Positions 26,001-37,011 are shown, counted from the stretch's first letter. The stretch: 64,000 nt of DNA from Enoplolaimus lenunculus (GCA_030248215.1 JASANG010003765.1:310001-374000); one strand, 5' to 3'. The notes: generated by a model from the sequence alone, not told the origin. Translations and numbers: made by a program.

Positions 26001-29000
26001 ATTCCAATTTGATGCTATGATTATTTTCTGATTTAGCGATGTTTATACCAGCGAATACTTTCATTGTGATTTGAATATTCCAACTCATGCGCTGGCCGAC
26101 GTTACTGGAGATGTTATTTATTCTGAACAGAATTCACAGGTACGAATGAAACTCCGGCATTTTTGTATTAAACTCAAAATATCCAACCCCCTATAAGGTT
26201 GTTTAGTTGACGTGAGCAATTCCCCTCCCCCCAGAGAGTCGTGTCAAAAATTAAATGTAATTTAACCGATTACTGCGTTTCAAATAAACGTCTTCCAAAC
26301 GTTTTTTTGCAAGCAGAAAAACTCTAACTGAATAGCGTTTGTAGCAAAACAGTATTACGTAAACGCTTTTTCACGGTTTTTGACACGAGTTTTACTATAC
26401 AATGAAAACACAGTCGGTCAACCTCCTCCTATGAGTCCTGTTAATATATAGCTGCGCTTGCAGTAGATATAAAGATCCTTCGTAAAAATTTTCGGAATGT
26501 ATGATTATAATAACGAACACCTTTCCCGTCAGCCATTTGCATCTTAGAAATAAAATAACGTTTCATTTGTAACACCGCTTAAAAACGGATAATCATAGGG
26601 ACACGGTAGTGTCACTATTATATGTTTCTTCCAAAAGTGTTCACGTCTCTCTTATGTTTCGATCAAAAGTCTATTATTTCTACTATAATATATACAAACG
26701 TATGTCATTCAAGATCATGGTAACCGGTGTTCATTCGCTATATTTAAAGAAAATTTGTCGAAGTATTAAACGTAAACGTTTTCATAAGATCGGAACCGCA
26801 AAATTTCGCATTGGTATTTGGATTAAAATCTTGTCTCAAGGTGTTCTACAGAGTCGTATATTGTATCAATCCAATTTCTTATGTGCTACATAAGTTACCT
26901 CAACCATATACGTTAAGCTATTTATTTAACGAAAATACTATTGTTTAGTACGTATATATGCGAAACATGTTGAGTGGACAATTACGAAAAACATTGGCTT
27001 ATATGATTACAAATTAGTAATAACATAGCTAGTTTTGGTGAAGGTACGGTAGATCGACCCCCCTAGAAACTGTAAGATTATGTGATTTTCCGACGTATTT
27101 GAGGCAGCTGATTTCAAATCTGTTATTTATATTCTTGTAGGCCCGCTGGTTAAAAAAATATGCGCTTTCAAAGTCTCAGCCCATAAACAAAAACACCGGT
27201 CAAGTGCACCTGTGGCTGAGTGGTATGATGTTCACATACCACGGCGTTTTTTCAGCTTTTGGGTCGCGGGTTCAAGTCCAACTGGGGGAACTAAAAATTG
27301 AAATTTTATGTGTATTTTATGTGATTTTCCGACGTATTTGAGGCAGCTGATTTCAAATCTGTTATTTATATCCTTGCAGGTCCGTTGGTTAAAAAAATAT
27401 GCGCTTTCAAAGTTTCAGCCCATCTTATATGTAGTATATACAATGTAAACAAAAACACCGGTCAAGTGCACCTGTGGCTGAGTGGTATGATGTTCACATA
27501 CCACGGCGTTTTTTCAGCTTTTGGGTCGCGGTTTCAAGTCGTACTGGGGGAACTAAAAATTGAAATTTTATGTGTATTTTTACCAAGGCGCGTTTTTGAA
27601 AACGTAGACGTAACATCAAGCTGTCGAAAACTGTTTGAGAGCGAAGTCGAACGCTAACTTAATGCTGAATCTTTATAATGCAAAACCTTTCTCTTGATTC
27701 AAGTTGTGGTGGTTCAGGTCGGAGTGGCACCCACTGCATCCGCCAGTGGTATGAGAGACACTTTTTATTTAATTCGTAGTAGGTGCCTAGATTTTACATT
27801 CGCGTGGGTTTTTTTTCTAAACCTAGATTTACATTTAAGCTCAAAGTTTACGCGTAAAGTACAGATGTCAGTTTTGATTTACTGCTCGATGTATTATTGG
27901 TAGCACCAAGTTGAGCACTGAAATGTCCAAAACTCGGTTTAGAATATTTGAAGAAATTTTGACGTGCAAAATTAACACCATTAATTTCATAAGGTTCCCA
28001 AAGCAAGCAGTCTCTTTCAAAAACGTGACGCTCGAACACAGCGGGCTCTCATTATAGTATGAACCGGCCCAGATTTTTCAGGCCCACGCCCGGCCGCCTT
28101 AGTTTTTCGTTTTCGAAAAGAAAACAAGAATAAGTTACAAAGCAAACCTTATAGTTGCGGATTCGCAGTTTTGACTGGGGATGGAATTGCATTATTAGAA
28201 TTTCTTGCACAATTAACAGGAAACGAACAAAAGTGTGTTTAAAACAATTTTCCACGTCCGCATGTTGATGCAAATGCGTATTCAGCATCTTTCACAAAAT
28301 ATTTGTTGCAGCCATAATTTTAAATGCTGCGCATTCCAATTATATATTTAACGCAATTCATGTGTGCAATACAAAATTGAAAGTGTCGGAATCAGTATTC
28401 TTCCAAAATACCGATTACAATACCGATACCGATGTATTGGTTCTACACTACTATGCAGCATAAAATCAGTTTTCACTAGAGCAAGTACTTATCAATTGTA
28501 TTGATTTTCTATTTGAATTCAAACAATTTATATGAATTAAAATATATTAGCATTATAAATTGAGCGAGTTACCTAATAAATAAAAATTAAATTAGGAAAG
28601 CGCGACTTTTGTGATTGTGAAAATGTAGTTTTTAATTTTCATGGAAATATAGCTTAACAGTTCTAAAACAATTATAACGTGAGTATATATGACTTTAAAT
28701 TTGACTTTTTCGCACTTAAGGTAAATTCACATCAAATTTCTTCCTAAAGCTTAGAAACTAGAATGAAAAGTGCCCCGATGTGGCCATAGAAAACGATATG
28801 TTTCGGTAGTAAGATTTTTAGTTCAATACCGCTAGTATTACAATTTCCATGCATGCGTATAAAGTTTAAAAACTAGATTAATTTGATGTCAATCAGCGTC
28901 CTCCCGAAACACGACACAACAATACTATAGAATTAATAAAAGTTAAATCATTGAGTTTGATTGACTGCGTAACGGAAACATATCCGCAACTTTTTCGGAG

Positions 29001-31085
29001 AAAAGTCACAATAGATAGTAAAGTGTCCCGACGACGCTATAGAAAACGATAACGCCTCAAGTTTTGGAGCTGTATAAATTTTGTACCGTACAGTGCCCTC
29101 TCCATACTTGGCTAAACGGTACCCAGATTTTAAACTTTTAAAACATTAAAATATTTGAGTGACTACGTAGCGAAACAATATTTGCAACTTTGCTGACGAA
29201 ATCTGCGTTGTATTCCAATGACGGCCAATGTAAAGATCAGGGGCGGAACGCTTTTCTGCGGGACTAGAATGGAATAAGCTTAAGGTTTAGATTAATTTTT
29301 TGCTTGGCTTAGGCTTAGGATTATGCTCATTCTTATGCTTAGGTTTAGGCTTAGGAATATGCTCATGCTAACGCTTATGCTTAGGCTTAGGATTAGGAAT
29401 ATGCTTATAATACTGATCCGCTCCTGTTCTTTACATTGAGCCAATTGACGAACAAACACGTTTTTAATATTGGGTCACCAGCATTTTACGCCTAATTTCT
29501 ACTTATATACTCTTTTTAAAACCCAAAATTTTTCTGCATATATTCGAAACTTCAGTGTACTAAGTGCAAGAAACTAATGTCACGAGTGTGTACTCAAATT
29601 TTTTACATCAACCATAATTCGTCATTTATATTCTAGTATTTATTTCTTGTTTTAATATTTCGAAACAGTGGATCACATGTCTATTTGGCCGCTGTCAGAG
29701 AAAGTTGCGGATATGTTTCCGTTACGCAGTCAATCAAACTCAATGATTTAACTTTTATTAATTCTATAGTATTGTTGTGTCGTGTTTCGGGAGGACGCTG
29801 ATTGACATCAAATTAATCTAGTTTTTAAACTTTATACGCATGCATGGAAATTGTAATACTAGCGGTATTGAACTAAAAATCTTACTACCGAAACATATCG
29901 TTTTCTATGGCCACATCGGGGCACTTTTCATTCTAGTATAATTGTTAAAGTATATTTTGCATAAATGTAACTGCGCCCAACCCTGTATATTGTAATGTTT
30001 GATGACGCTAAAAATGTTCTGCGTGCAACTGCGTCAATATTTAAGGTGCATCCGTTACACAATTCACCAGATAAGTTGATTGACAGCGAATCCAAGCGTT
30101 TGCTTGCAGATCATCGTACAAAAACTATTGGACGGTCAAGAATAATTCAACAGGTTAACAGATACAAACTGCCTGTTTATAAACCAGTTGCGTAGCCAAC
30201 ACCGCATGTGTCTTTAATATGAGATTTTTTACAATGCGCGCATGCGGGGTTCGTATGAATTACAACGAGACTTGAAGTTATTTTACAGCAGGGGTCAAAC
30301 TTTGTCTGCGGGTAGATCCATCTAGACCCCTCTGCTTACGGTTCTGTAACAACTCTATAAAGGCTTTTAGTTGTTCGCAAAATATTGTGTAGTCATTCGA
30401 TTGCCTGTCTAAAACATTAGACGATTACTAATATTATATTCTAGAAGCTACTTCTACGGAGATTTCACGTGTTATGCAAGAAAAGTTTAAACATACACTG
30501 CAAAAAATGATGAGTCAAATTGACTCTCTCTGAAATAGGCTCTATGGGACTACACAAACTGAGTTAAATTCGACTCCGCCACAGTCAGATTCGACTCAAT
30601 TCACATGTATATATGCCTCTGGCGGAGTGGAGTTTGACTCAGTTTGTGTAGTCCCGTAGAGCCTATTTCTGAGAGAGTCAATCTGACCCACCATTTTTTG
30701 CAGTGTAGCTTACAAATTAGTTTAATCATTCTAAATGTTCCTTTAATACAATTAAGAGAGCCTGAGCTTAAGCCAACTTTACTATAAGTTTCTTGCGAGT
30801 GGATGCTGCAGTTGTAAAGTCAACGCTTGTTGTGGAAAACTGTCGGTAGCAAAATTGCAGCAAATTATGATACTAAATCGCAAAAACAACCCGTAATTAA
30901 TAAGTTTTTTCGTGTTTTAGCGCCAAATTTTACGCTCAATTCCAGTCGCAATTGTAACTTATGAGTACAAGAAGATAAAGGATAACAATTCAAATGGGAC
31001 AAATCCTGACCGTCAATTTATTGTTTATGGCAAAGAACGATGCGTTTACGTGACCAAATACCCGAGCAAATGTACTATTATATAG
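20057..31085 (+). CDS. ssuh2: SSUH2-like protein with DnaJ-type CxxCxGxG zinc repeats
   Basis: Coding exons: 20057-20186, 21203-21263, 22447-22643, 23421-23655, 23978-24140, 25636-25728, 26037-26139, 30046-30153, 30921-31085. All joins keep phase and the stop is TAG at 31083. The product resembles SSUH2/Ssu-2 over its length: an N-terminal LTEAEALEAL helix, YTLDTQCETR, PWDI and a TASV lead-in. Six CxxCxGxG knuckles follow (CSTCNGVG, CFFCHGIG, CTMCAGTG, CFFCKGQG, CSHCNGMG, CSTCSGNG), then the SSUH2 tail with SRIIQQ-RQ and a Cys-containing C-terminus. Such knuckles bind zinc as in DnaJ. The family's role is poorly known; human SSUH2 is linked to tooth development. A Pro/Gly-rich stretch splits knuckles three and four. 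The acceptor of exon 30046 (TTTAAG) is weak, so that boundary is the least sure. The 5' end is incomplete unless exon 6625 belongs here. Confidence 0.85.
20190..20270 (+). repeat. flank repeat shared with 32285-32348
   Basis: About 80 bp starting GGGCCCATATTCTCACATG and ending CCATACGATAAATA directly left of a foldback element. The same block lies directly left of the foldback copy at 32349. Either it belongs to the element or both insertions hit one older repeat. Confidence 0.7.
20271..20697. mobile_element. foldback family, copy 2
   Basis: Left end GTGTAGTGACCCGAG, right end TTATTCGGGTCACTACAGTA. It consists mainly of the right arm of copy 1 with a shortened left arm. It lies in the SSUH2 intron after exon 20057-20186. 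Confidence 0.85.
21731..21766 (+). repeat. (TTTG)n microsatellite
   Basis: Nine uninterrupted TTTG units in an SSUH2 intron. Confidence 0.95.
23055..23167 (+). mobile_element. TTAGGC-bearing element fragment
   Basis: AAGCTTTAGAGTAATTTTTTTGC, then GGCTTATGCTTAGGGTTAGGAATATGC and the end CCCCTCAAAGTAACATTGGC. This end is of the GGGACAG-family type while the core is of the TTAGGC type, so it links the two families. It lies in an SSUH2 intron. Confidence 0.6.
24436..25174. mobile_element. minisatellite-cored TIR element with 8-bp target duplication
   Basis: Left terminus GGCCCATTTTACTATAAAGG, right terminus (reverse complement) GGTCAATGTTACTTTAAGGG, both running on into GCCGTCCC(A)ATTTTC-CGGGACA. 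The element is flanked by a perfect direct repeat GCATTTAT (24428-24435 and 25175-25182). An 8-bp duplication is typical of hAT transposons. The right terminus is partly duplicated (two TACTCCTGGTACAT...CTGTCCCGGGAAAA blocks). The interior is almost all 9-bp minisatellite. No transposase, so non-autonomous. It lies in the SSUH2 intron between 24140 and 25636. Confidence 0.85.
24546..25062 (+). repeat. 9-bp minisatellite, CTGTCCCA(A/T)
   Basis: About 55 units of CTGTCCCAA or CTGTCCCAT in mixed order. Because the unit is nine bases, all forward frames stay open and give low-complexity Cys/Pro/Ser/Val runs that are not genes. The unit is the reverse complement of GGGACAG, the motif in the element's own terminal repeat. 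Confidence 0.95.
27080..27578 (+). mobile_element. tandemly doubled tRNA-derived SINE-like unit
   Basis: Two copies begin at 27080 and 27319 (period 239). Each has a box A-like TGGCTGAGTGG (27212 and 27475) and a box B-like GGGTTCAAGTCC (27268) or GGTTTCAAGTCG (27529), then a GGGGGAACTAAAAATTGAAA tail. Copy 2 carries about 22 extra bases. Copies differ by only a few bases outside that insertion. The tRNA fold has no closing acceptor stem, so these are not tRNA genes. They lie in the SSUH2 intron before exon 30046. Confidence 0.7.
28757..29937. mobile_element. long inverted repeat with near-identical arms
   Basis: The left arm 28757-28999 and right arm 29697-29937 are inverted copies. I find no mismatch by eye over about 235 bp until the innermost bases. 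They start ACTAGAATGAAAAGTGCCCC. The spacer begins with a diverged second copy of the arm (AAAGTGTCCCGACGACGC at about 29022, GACTACGTAGCGAAAC at about 29161) and contains a TTAGGC element. No transposase. The identity implies recent origin or gene conversion. No clear target duplication was found. Confidence 0.85.
29223..29442 (+). mobile_element. TTAGGC-bearing element, whole
   Basis: Starts GGCCAATGTAAAGATCAGGG and ends GTTCTTTACATTGAGCC. The core has three blocks of degenerate GCTTAGG units separated by AATATGCT. The flanks CAATGACG and AATTGACG match at six of eight positions, a possible decayed 8-bp target duplication. Confidence 0.75.
30496..30705. mobile_element. GAGTC-rich palindromic MITE, copy 2, TA target site
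   Basis: Ends CACTGCAAAAAATG and CATTTTTTGCAGTG, flanked by TA on each side (30494-30495 and 30706-30707). The arms match the copy at 16443-16650. The TA duplication suggests Tc1/mariner-type mobilisation. It lies in the last SSUH2 intron. Confidence 0.85.
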
Positions 31086-31395
31086 AAACGAAGGAAAAAA
31101 TGATTGTCAGATCTGTTGATGGATAGCAGGGACGTATACAATGGAGATGATAGAGAGCATATATCCTTCTCTGAAAAATCCTCGCTGTGCGCCTAGCAGA
31201 CAGACACGTTCTCGCTGTGAGGATCCATGATTGATCTTTAATATAATATAAACACGCAGATATATGACGTAGGACATACGTGCCCGTAGTCTCAAATTCA
31301 TGTAACATTTATTGCTCTGTTGGTAATAGGCTGTGTGATGCCGTTAACCAGCAATTGCCACTAGCAATCTAGAGAGAGACTCAGCTGGCAAGATA

Positions 31396-31401
31396 AATAA
31401 A
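31396..31401 (+). terminator. poly(A) signal candidate for the SSUH2-like gene
   Basis: AATAAA about 310 bases after the stop codon. Only the hexamer is seen. Confidence 0.35.
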
Positions 31402-32348
31402 CATTAAATTTTTTAACGCTGTAGATGAATTTTACGTTCAAGAACGGAAGACGTTCGTAAAATGGGGGTTACCTTCCATCGCGCACCTCGGTAGTTGCGG
31501 CTTTGGGCATTGTAAACCTAGTGAACAATGAGGTTAGAAGTTTACTTAATACCACAACTTTTGCGCTTAACCTCTTCAGTATTATTTCAGATAAGGTGAT
31601 GTCACAGTTTGCTTGTTTTGAATTCGCATTCTTTACTGGTAATGGGTTTTGCAAACAGGGGAGAATATGTCTGCTTATGCGGCGTTCGCGTTAACTGGGT
31701 CAGCCAGAAATACGTTTGTCTCTACTACGAAAGCGGGTAACAATTTTTGTGCACGTTATTTCGCTGTCAAATTCAGCGAAATTTTTGTTGTCTGTTACCC
31801 TCATGTGACAATCACCATTTGTGCTGCAATATCATACAGTATTCTGCGTATTCACTGCTTGTATATATGTTTCTAAGTGTTAGCATACCTGAAGTAACGT
31901 AACCAAATTGTCCTGTTGAATATCATATTACTAGAATTTGAAATTTGTATTTCTTGTAGTTAGAAATCTATTTAGGAAAATTTGTCGCAAATGGGTCCTC
32001 CATATTATATTCGTTTTTCAGCGCCCCATCTTTTTGATCGCCCCTTTGCTTGTGCAATATTTGTTGTGTTCTCAGGTTATTTGAAAACCACGGAGACAAG
32101 CAAAACTGCATAAAAAGGCATTTTGATATTTCACAACGCTTACTGTACAGTGTTGGTTTTTTCACATAGGCGTTCGGAAGGGACTTAAAATGTATGTATG
32201 TCTGATTTAAATAGGTGTTGGATATATGTAAAAGAGTGTGACTACTGTTGCGACATCCGTTCTATGCACTCAGCACAAGTTGGGCTCATATTCTGACATG
32301 TGTATAGCAGGTGTCATCAGTTAACGGTAGATTTTCCATACGATAAAT

Positions 32349-32812
32349 ACATAGAGTAGTGACCCCTATGTAAAGATCAGCGGCGACACGTTTTTCTGTA
32401 GGACGAGAAAAGAGTAAGCTTAAACTTCAGACTAATTTTTTGCTTGGCTTAGGCATACGCTTAGGGTTAGGCTTAGGAATGTGCTCATTCTTACGCTTAG
32501 GCTTAGGTTTAGCAATATGCGTATAATACTGTTCCGCCCCTGTTCTTTACATTGGCCGAAACTTTAAATAGTACTTAAATTTTGAAAGTAAATTCCCAAG
32601 TATAACCTTGCATGATCGCTCAAGCTATTGACACGACAAATAAACGTTTAATTCAACGGATAACTGCAGTACCTAATATGTATCAGTAACGAAGGGTGGC
32701 GGAGCGTCGATAAAATAATTAAAAGTCCGTAACCGAATAATAGGGGGGAGGGGTACCCAACCACTGAAGAGGCCAAAAATATCAATCCCCCCGTATTCGG
32801 GTCACTACAGTA
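32349..32812. mobile_element. foldback family, copy 3, interrupted
   Basis: The left end GAGTAGTGACCC stops at 32365 where a TTAGGC element begins. The right arm resumes at 32558 with GAAACTTTAAATAGTACTTA and ends TTCGGGTCACTACAGTA. The left arm is mostly absent, so the TTAGGC element either inserted with loss or replaced it. Confidence 0.8.
32366..32557 (+). mobile_element. TTAGGC element nested in a foldback
   Basis: Starts CTATGTAAAGATCAGCGGCG, has GGCTTAGGCATACGCTTAGG-type units in the core and ends GTTCTTTACATTGGCC. It is younger than the foldback that it interrupts. Confidence 0.8.
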
Positions 32813-33310
32813 CGATTGTTGCCAAATTTTCACTGTAGGTAAATCCCGTGGGGTACATTCTATTAATCCCCTTGCATGTGGGCCTTGCTGTACTGGATAA
32901 TTTTCGTTTCGCCATTGCAATATTTACTTGCGGTATCACACAGCCGAATCGAATTGTTTATAGGCGCGAACTTTTAAATCGCCAAAGCCTATTTGCAATC
33001 ACATAAATACTTCTGTTTCTCCAGCATGTGGAATAAGACTATTTTTACAATTAAGTATTCGCCTAGTCGCATCCTGATTATTAAAACTATTTCAGGTTTA
33101 TTAAAACAAGAATAAATTAATAACCAAGGAAAATTGGGAAACTTTATAATATTATAACTAACATAAAAGTATGCGAAATCCATTTAAATCATTCTAAGGC
33201 CAAAATCCTTACTACAACAATAACAACAACCAACAACAACTACAAAGTTTAATAATCTTCGCGTCGCGTATATGATCAAACAGGAGTAGCAAATGTTGCT
33301 CTCCGGCACT

Positions 33311-33358
33311 ATTGCTGTCCCGTGGGAAAACTTGAAGCCCCTGAAAGCAACATGGGCC
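33311..33358 (-). mobile_element. solo end of the GGCCAATGT family
   Basis: TTGCTGTCCCGTGGGAAAAC then GAAGCCCCTGAAAGCAACATGGGCC: a right terminus with no matching left terminus nearby. Confidence 0.6.
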
Positions 33359-33925
33359 ATCGCGAAGGTCGTTTTTGATTGTTTCATGGTTTTACATATT
33401 TCAGAGAATATAAATACCAGTCCTGTAGCCTGCCCGTAAAATCAGAAGAGGTCCAAAAGTTTTAGAAGGTGAATAATGAGATTTCTGTTATTTTTATAAG
33501 CGGGACCAAAAGTTTTTCAACCGGGCTTCAAATTTCGTACATTAATTGATCCTGTACCTAGTCCCCATCTATCGAAGATTTCGTCGTATATTTGTTCTAT
33601 CTTTGATCTGGCATGAAAATTGACAGTAGACATCCTCAGGTTATTATTTTCATTTCTATTAGGTATTTAGTTTAAAACACTGTCCTGGACAGGAAAATTG
33701 ATTGCCATGTTGCGTTCGCCAATATAGTTTTCGCGGCATGACAGAAATTCTGTTTGGAAAAATATATGGCAGACTAGAACACACTTGCAAGGCCGATCTG
33801 GGTATATTTTCGAAAAATAGATGTAGCAACTATAACAGTTTGCGCACAATATAACTATTAATGATATGTGTCATATGTGTTGATTCATTGCCTTCGGCTA
33901 TGGCACACCTTCAAATAGTTAAAAT

Positions 33926-34220
33926 GGCTTATGCTACTCTAAGGAGCGTACCGCTGATTCGTGGAACAGCAATAAGCCCGGAGTAACGGTAGTTTCCTGC
34001 AACCTATATTTTTGTTGGATCGGTCGAAAGGCTTCGGGACTATGATTTTATTGGGTTGGTCGAAAAGCTCGAGCCTGTGTTTTTGCTGATCGGATGGGGC
34101 AGTTTCGACCAGTTTCAAGCTAGTGTGGGACAACGTAGAACCTATCATTTTGCTGGGTCGGTCGAAACAGGTTCGAGCCTAAATAGTTGCCTTTATTGGT
34201 TTTCCAGAAATTTCGGAACG

Positions 34221-34261
<41 letters not shown>

Positions 34262-34975
34262 CATTTTATCTGTCCCCTTGAATACGTCCCTGATATGTAT
34301 ATGTATATATGCGTATATGCATGTACATATGTTTTGTTTATATGTTATATTATGTCGAATCTGTCCGTCCCGGTTGCACGACCCAGCGAAAATACAGGTC
34401 GAACTATCCCGGCCGACCCAGCGAAATCACAGACTCGAAGATGTCCTGATGGCCCCGCTCAAACAAGAAAGAACACGCTTGAACCTGGCTGTTTCGCTGA
34501 CCCGGCAAAACAAAAAGCTTAAAGCTTTTCCGGCTGTTCCGACCTGCCCAACGAAAACATTGGCTCGAAACTGTCCTGGCTATCCTAACCCAATGAAAAC
34601 ATACAGGCTCGAAAACTTTCCCAGCCGACCCAGAGAAAACTAGGCTCGAAGTTGTACCGGTAGACCAAACAAAAACGCTGGTTCGAAACTATCCCGGCAG
34701 ATCCAGATAAAACGTGGGCTCGAGCTGTCATGGCTGTCCCGCCCGACCCAGCAAAAATGTAGACTTGAAGCTGTCCCGGCGGCCGACCCAACGAAAACAT
34801 AGCCTCAAAGTAGTCCCATCTGTCATGGCCGACCCAGCGAAATCATGAGCTCGAAGTTTATGTCTTGTCTACCTAGCCGAACTCAGCAAGGACATAAGAA
34901 TCGAAGCTTTCCTGGAGGTGCCGGCCGACCCAAATAAAATATAGGTCCGAAGCCGTCCTGCCTGTCCCGCCCGAC
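33926..34975. mobile_element. 44-bp minisatellite element with mirror arrays
   Basis: Begins with a worn GGCC-ATGTTACTCTAAGG terminus. Units of the type GGTCG(AAA)GGCTTCGGGACTATG-TTTTGTTGG run forward to about 34215. A (TA)n run follows, then reverse-oriented units (GACCCAGCGAAAACA then GGCTCGAAGCTGTCCCGG) run to about 34975. The array thus faces inward from both ends. A box A-like GTGGCTCAGTGGATAG on the minus strand borders it at about 34980-35000, a possible tRNA-like junction. Confidence 0.7.
34223..34259. repeat. (TA)n microsatellite
   Basis: About 18 TA units at the turn point between the two oppositely facing minisatellite halves. Confidence 0.95.
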
Positions 34976-35262
34976 CCTATCCACTGAGCCACGCCGCCTC
35001 ACCATCAACTGCTGAGTTTTTCTGCTTTTATGCCTTATAAGAACCTCAGCATTATACACATGTATCTTGGTTCTATGTTTTACTGCTGCTGCATATGAAG
35101 GCACTACATATGCAGCAGTGTTTTTACCGATGTACAGCATTAGTATGACGTTATTATTTACCTCCATACATCCGCATGTCACATGCCCCGGTTTTTCTAC
35201 AAGGTCTTCCCTTGACCGCCAACTTATGTATTTTAGGATCTACCGCGGCAGTTAACCATGCG

Positions 35263-35720
35263 GTCCCATCGTGGTCACCATGTGATAAGTTGTCCCATCG
35301 TGGTCACCATGTCGGATTTTCAAGTAATGACCAAGTTCGGGATCTATGATGATAGCGTATTCGCCCGTCACCAACGGCACGGCCGGTTTTAACTGAAGAA
35401 CGTTTTACATGAACAGGCACAGTTATGGTATACAGTTTACCATATTATTCTATGGTAGTTGAAGTTACGGATTGAACACGGCGGCGACTAGGTTAAATCC
35501 AAAGCCTAAAATGTTTGCGTAGATGGTTTTACTAGTTCTTGGGTTATTCACCGTGTCACTGTACTATTCGGAGTTTGAAGTAAATTATCTACGCGTGCGA
35601 TAAAAGAGACAGAATCCGAGAACCGGTGTACCCGTTAATCGCGCCGCCTAAATGTTACCGGCTCCGGCGCCTAACACACTGGGCTCGGAATTACAGAAAT
35701 ATTGTACGCACATGATAGTA
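35263..35720 (-). mobile_element. LTR-like fossil, minus strand
   Basis: Read on the minus strand, a sequence ending ...CCGACA (at 35310) is followed by TGGTGACCACGATGGGAC, and after ten or so bases the same 18-mer recurs (35263-35280 and 35292-35309 on the plus strand). This is the tRNA-Arg-type primer site also seen at 974. The stretch to about 35720 is taken as the LTR, but its far end is not resolved. No coding parts remain. Family uncertain; an old LTR retrotransposon remnant is the best reading. Confidence 0.35.
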
Positions 35721-36704
35721 AGCTCTAAATTCAATCGTAAAGCAACTTGCTGACCAAAGTTCTAACTCACGATCTCCGATGCTTGCCATGTTCCGAAATA
35801 CAAAATTAACCCAAACAGTATTTCAAGCCTGATATGGAAATAACACAATTCTTATTACCAAAACCAAAAATACACAATTGTTCTTACAATTTTTCAAAAC
35901 TAGCCTGACTATACACATTTCGGGCTAGTCGCCCACACATACAAAATTTGCATCCAGTTTACCAGATTAATTCTATTGAACAGTTGACTAAGTCATTTAA
36001 TTCTGGAAAAATGGCGTGAATGCAACAAATTTAATTTGTTGACATCGTCGATAAATTTGTGCAGTCGGAAATTTCTCATGGTACTGTCCGGCTTCGTAAT
36101 AGTATCATAGCTAGGGACGTGAAATATCAAGTGTTAAGGGGAATGAACTATAGTAACATGTCGAAATTCGCATTGTTTTGTGCTGCTATAACGATTATGT
36201 TCTGGGCGGGATCTGTAGTAGATAAGTTAAAGTATAAGAATGGAACGGCGAAATTGTAAAGTAAGAGGCTGCCTGTTTAGCCAGGTAACACAATGTGCAT
36301 TGCATGTATTGCATATATTTACTCTAGGACAAGCATGCCTCATGCTTACAGGGTTGTATCGCAACAATCTGTCAAAATTTCTGTTTGTTAATCGGTCGCT
36401 CAAAGAGCGCTGGGTTTCTGCCAGGTATTGGAGCTGATGTCAATGCAGTAATTGTCGGATATATATAATAAAGCTTTGACTAAACACACAATGATGATTC
36501 AACAACTAAATCTTGTCTATGCGTAATGCCTAAATATCTAAGCTTGCTTGTATATGCGACCTTATCGAACAATTTATAATTTTCTTGCTTTTATTTGAAC
36601 CCCAGTTTGCACGGGACTGTTAAGGCAGTATATATACATATATAAGGACCCGTGTTCTGAAATGCGAACAGCATTTGTTATCAGATAGTCGGTTTTCAAA
36701 CTGA

Positions 36705-36885
36705 CGAACTTCTGCAATTGCGGATCTCAAAATTGATAAAGAAACAGAAGTAGGGCAAATCAATTGCGAACAATTTGCTGAATTTCGAATCTCACAATGC
36801 TATAGATGTAATGTTACAAGATTTATCACCAAGTACAATTGGTAATAGGTGCTACACACATTTGAGAATACGGCCAAGCGTGTAC
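36705..36885 (+). repeat. dispersed repeat sharing a block with 62117-62285
   Basis: GCGGATCTCAAAATTG, AGTAGGGCAA, ACAAG-TTATCACCAA and GGTGCTACACACATTTGAGA recur in order at 62117-62285, and the last block also at about 9050-9090 and (reversed) 6215-6250. It is a diverged interspersed repeat of unknown type. Confidence 0.65.
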
Positions 36886-37011
36886 AGTTGTAGACTTCCA
36901 CATATCTATCACATCTCTAATTCGATAGATTAATACTATGAGCATGGTGCTACTTTCAACGTATTAGATCTTTCGGTGCCTACTAGTTAATGAATAGGAA
37001 TAAACAACGCT

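Larger units (their letters stand above)
31402..37011. other. intergenic region, repeats only
   Basis: Between SSUH2 and TADA2B. It holds a nested foldback (32285-32812), a GGGACAG-family end fragment (33311-33358), a 44-bp minisatellite element (33926-34975), an LTR-like fossil (35263 to about 35720) and a dispersed repeat (36705-36885). Remaining sequence is AT-rich. A 66-codon frame at 36059-36259 has a hydrophobic segment but no recognisable family. Confidence 0.6.

Noticed and set aside
27128-27400. Extra SSUH2 exons suggested by TTGTAG/TTGCAG acceptors
   Set aside because: They lie in the doubled SINE-like unit, break the SSUH2 frame and are not needed, since exons 26037-26139 and 30046-30153 join in phase.
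36059-36259. 66-codon frame with one hydrophobic segment and AATAAA at about 36466
   Set aside because: No family recognised and no splice or homology support. A chance frame cannot be excluded.
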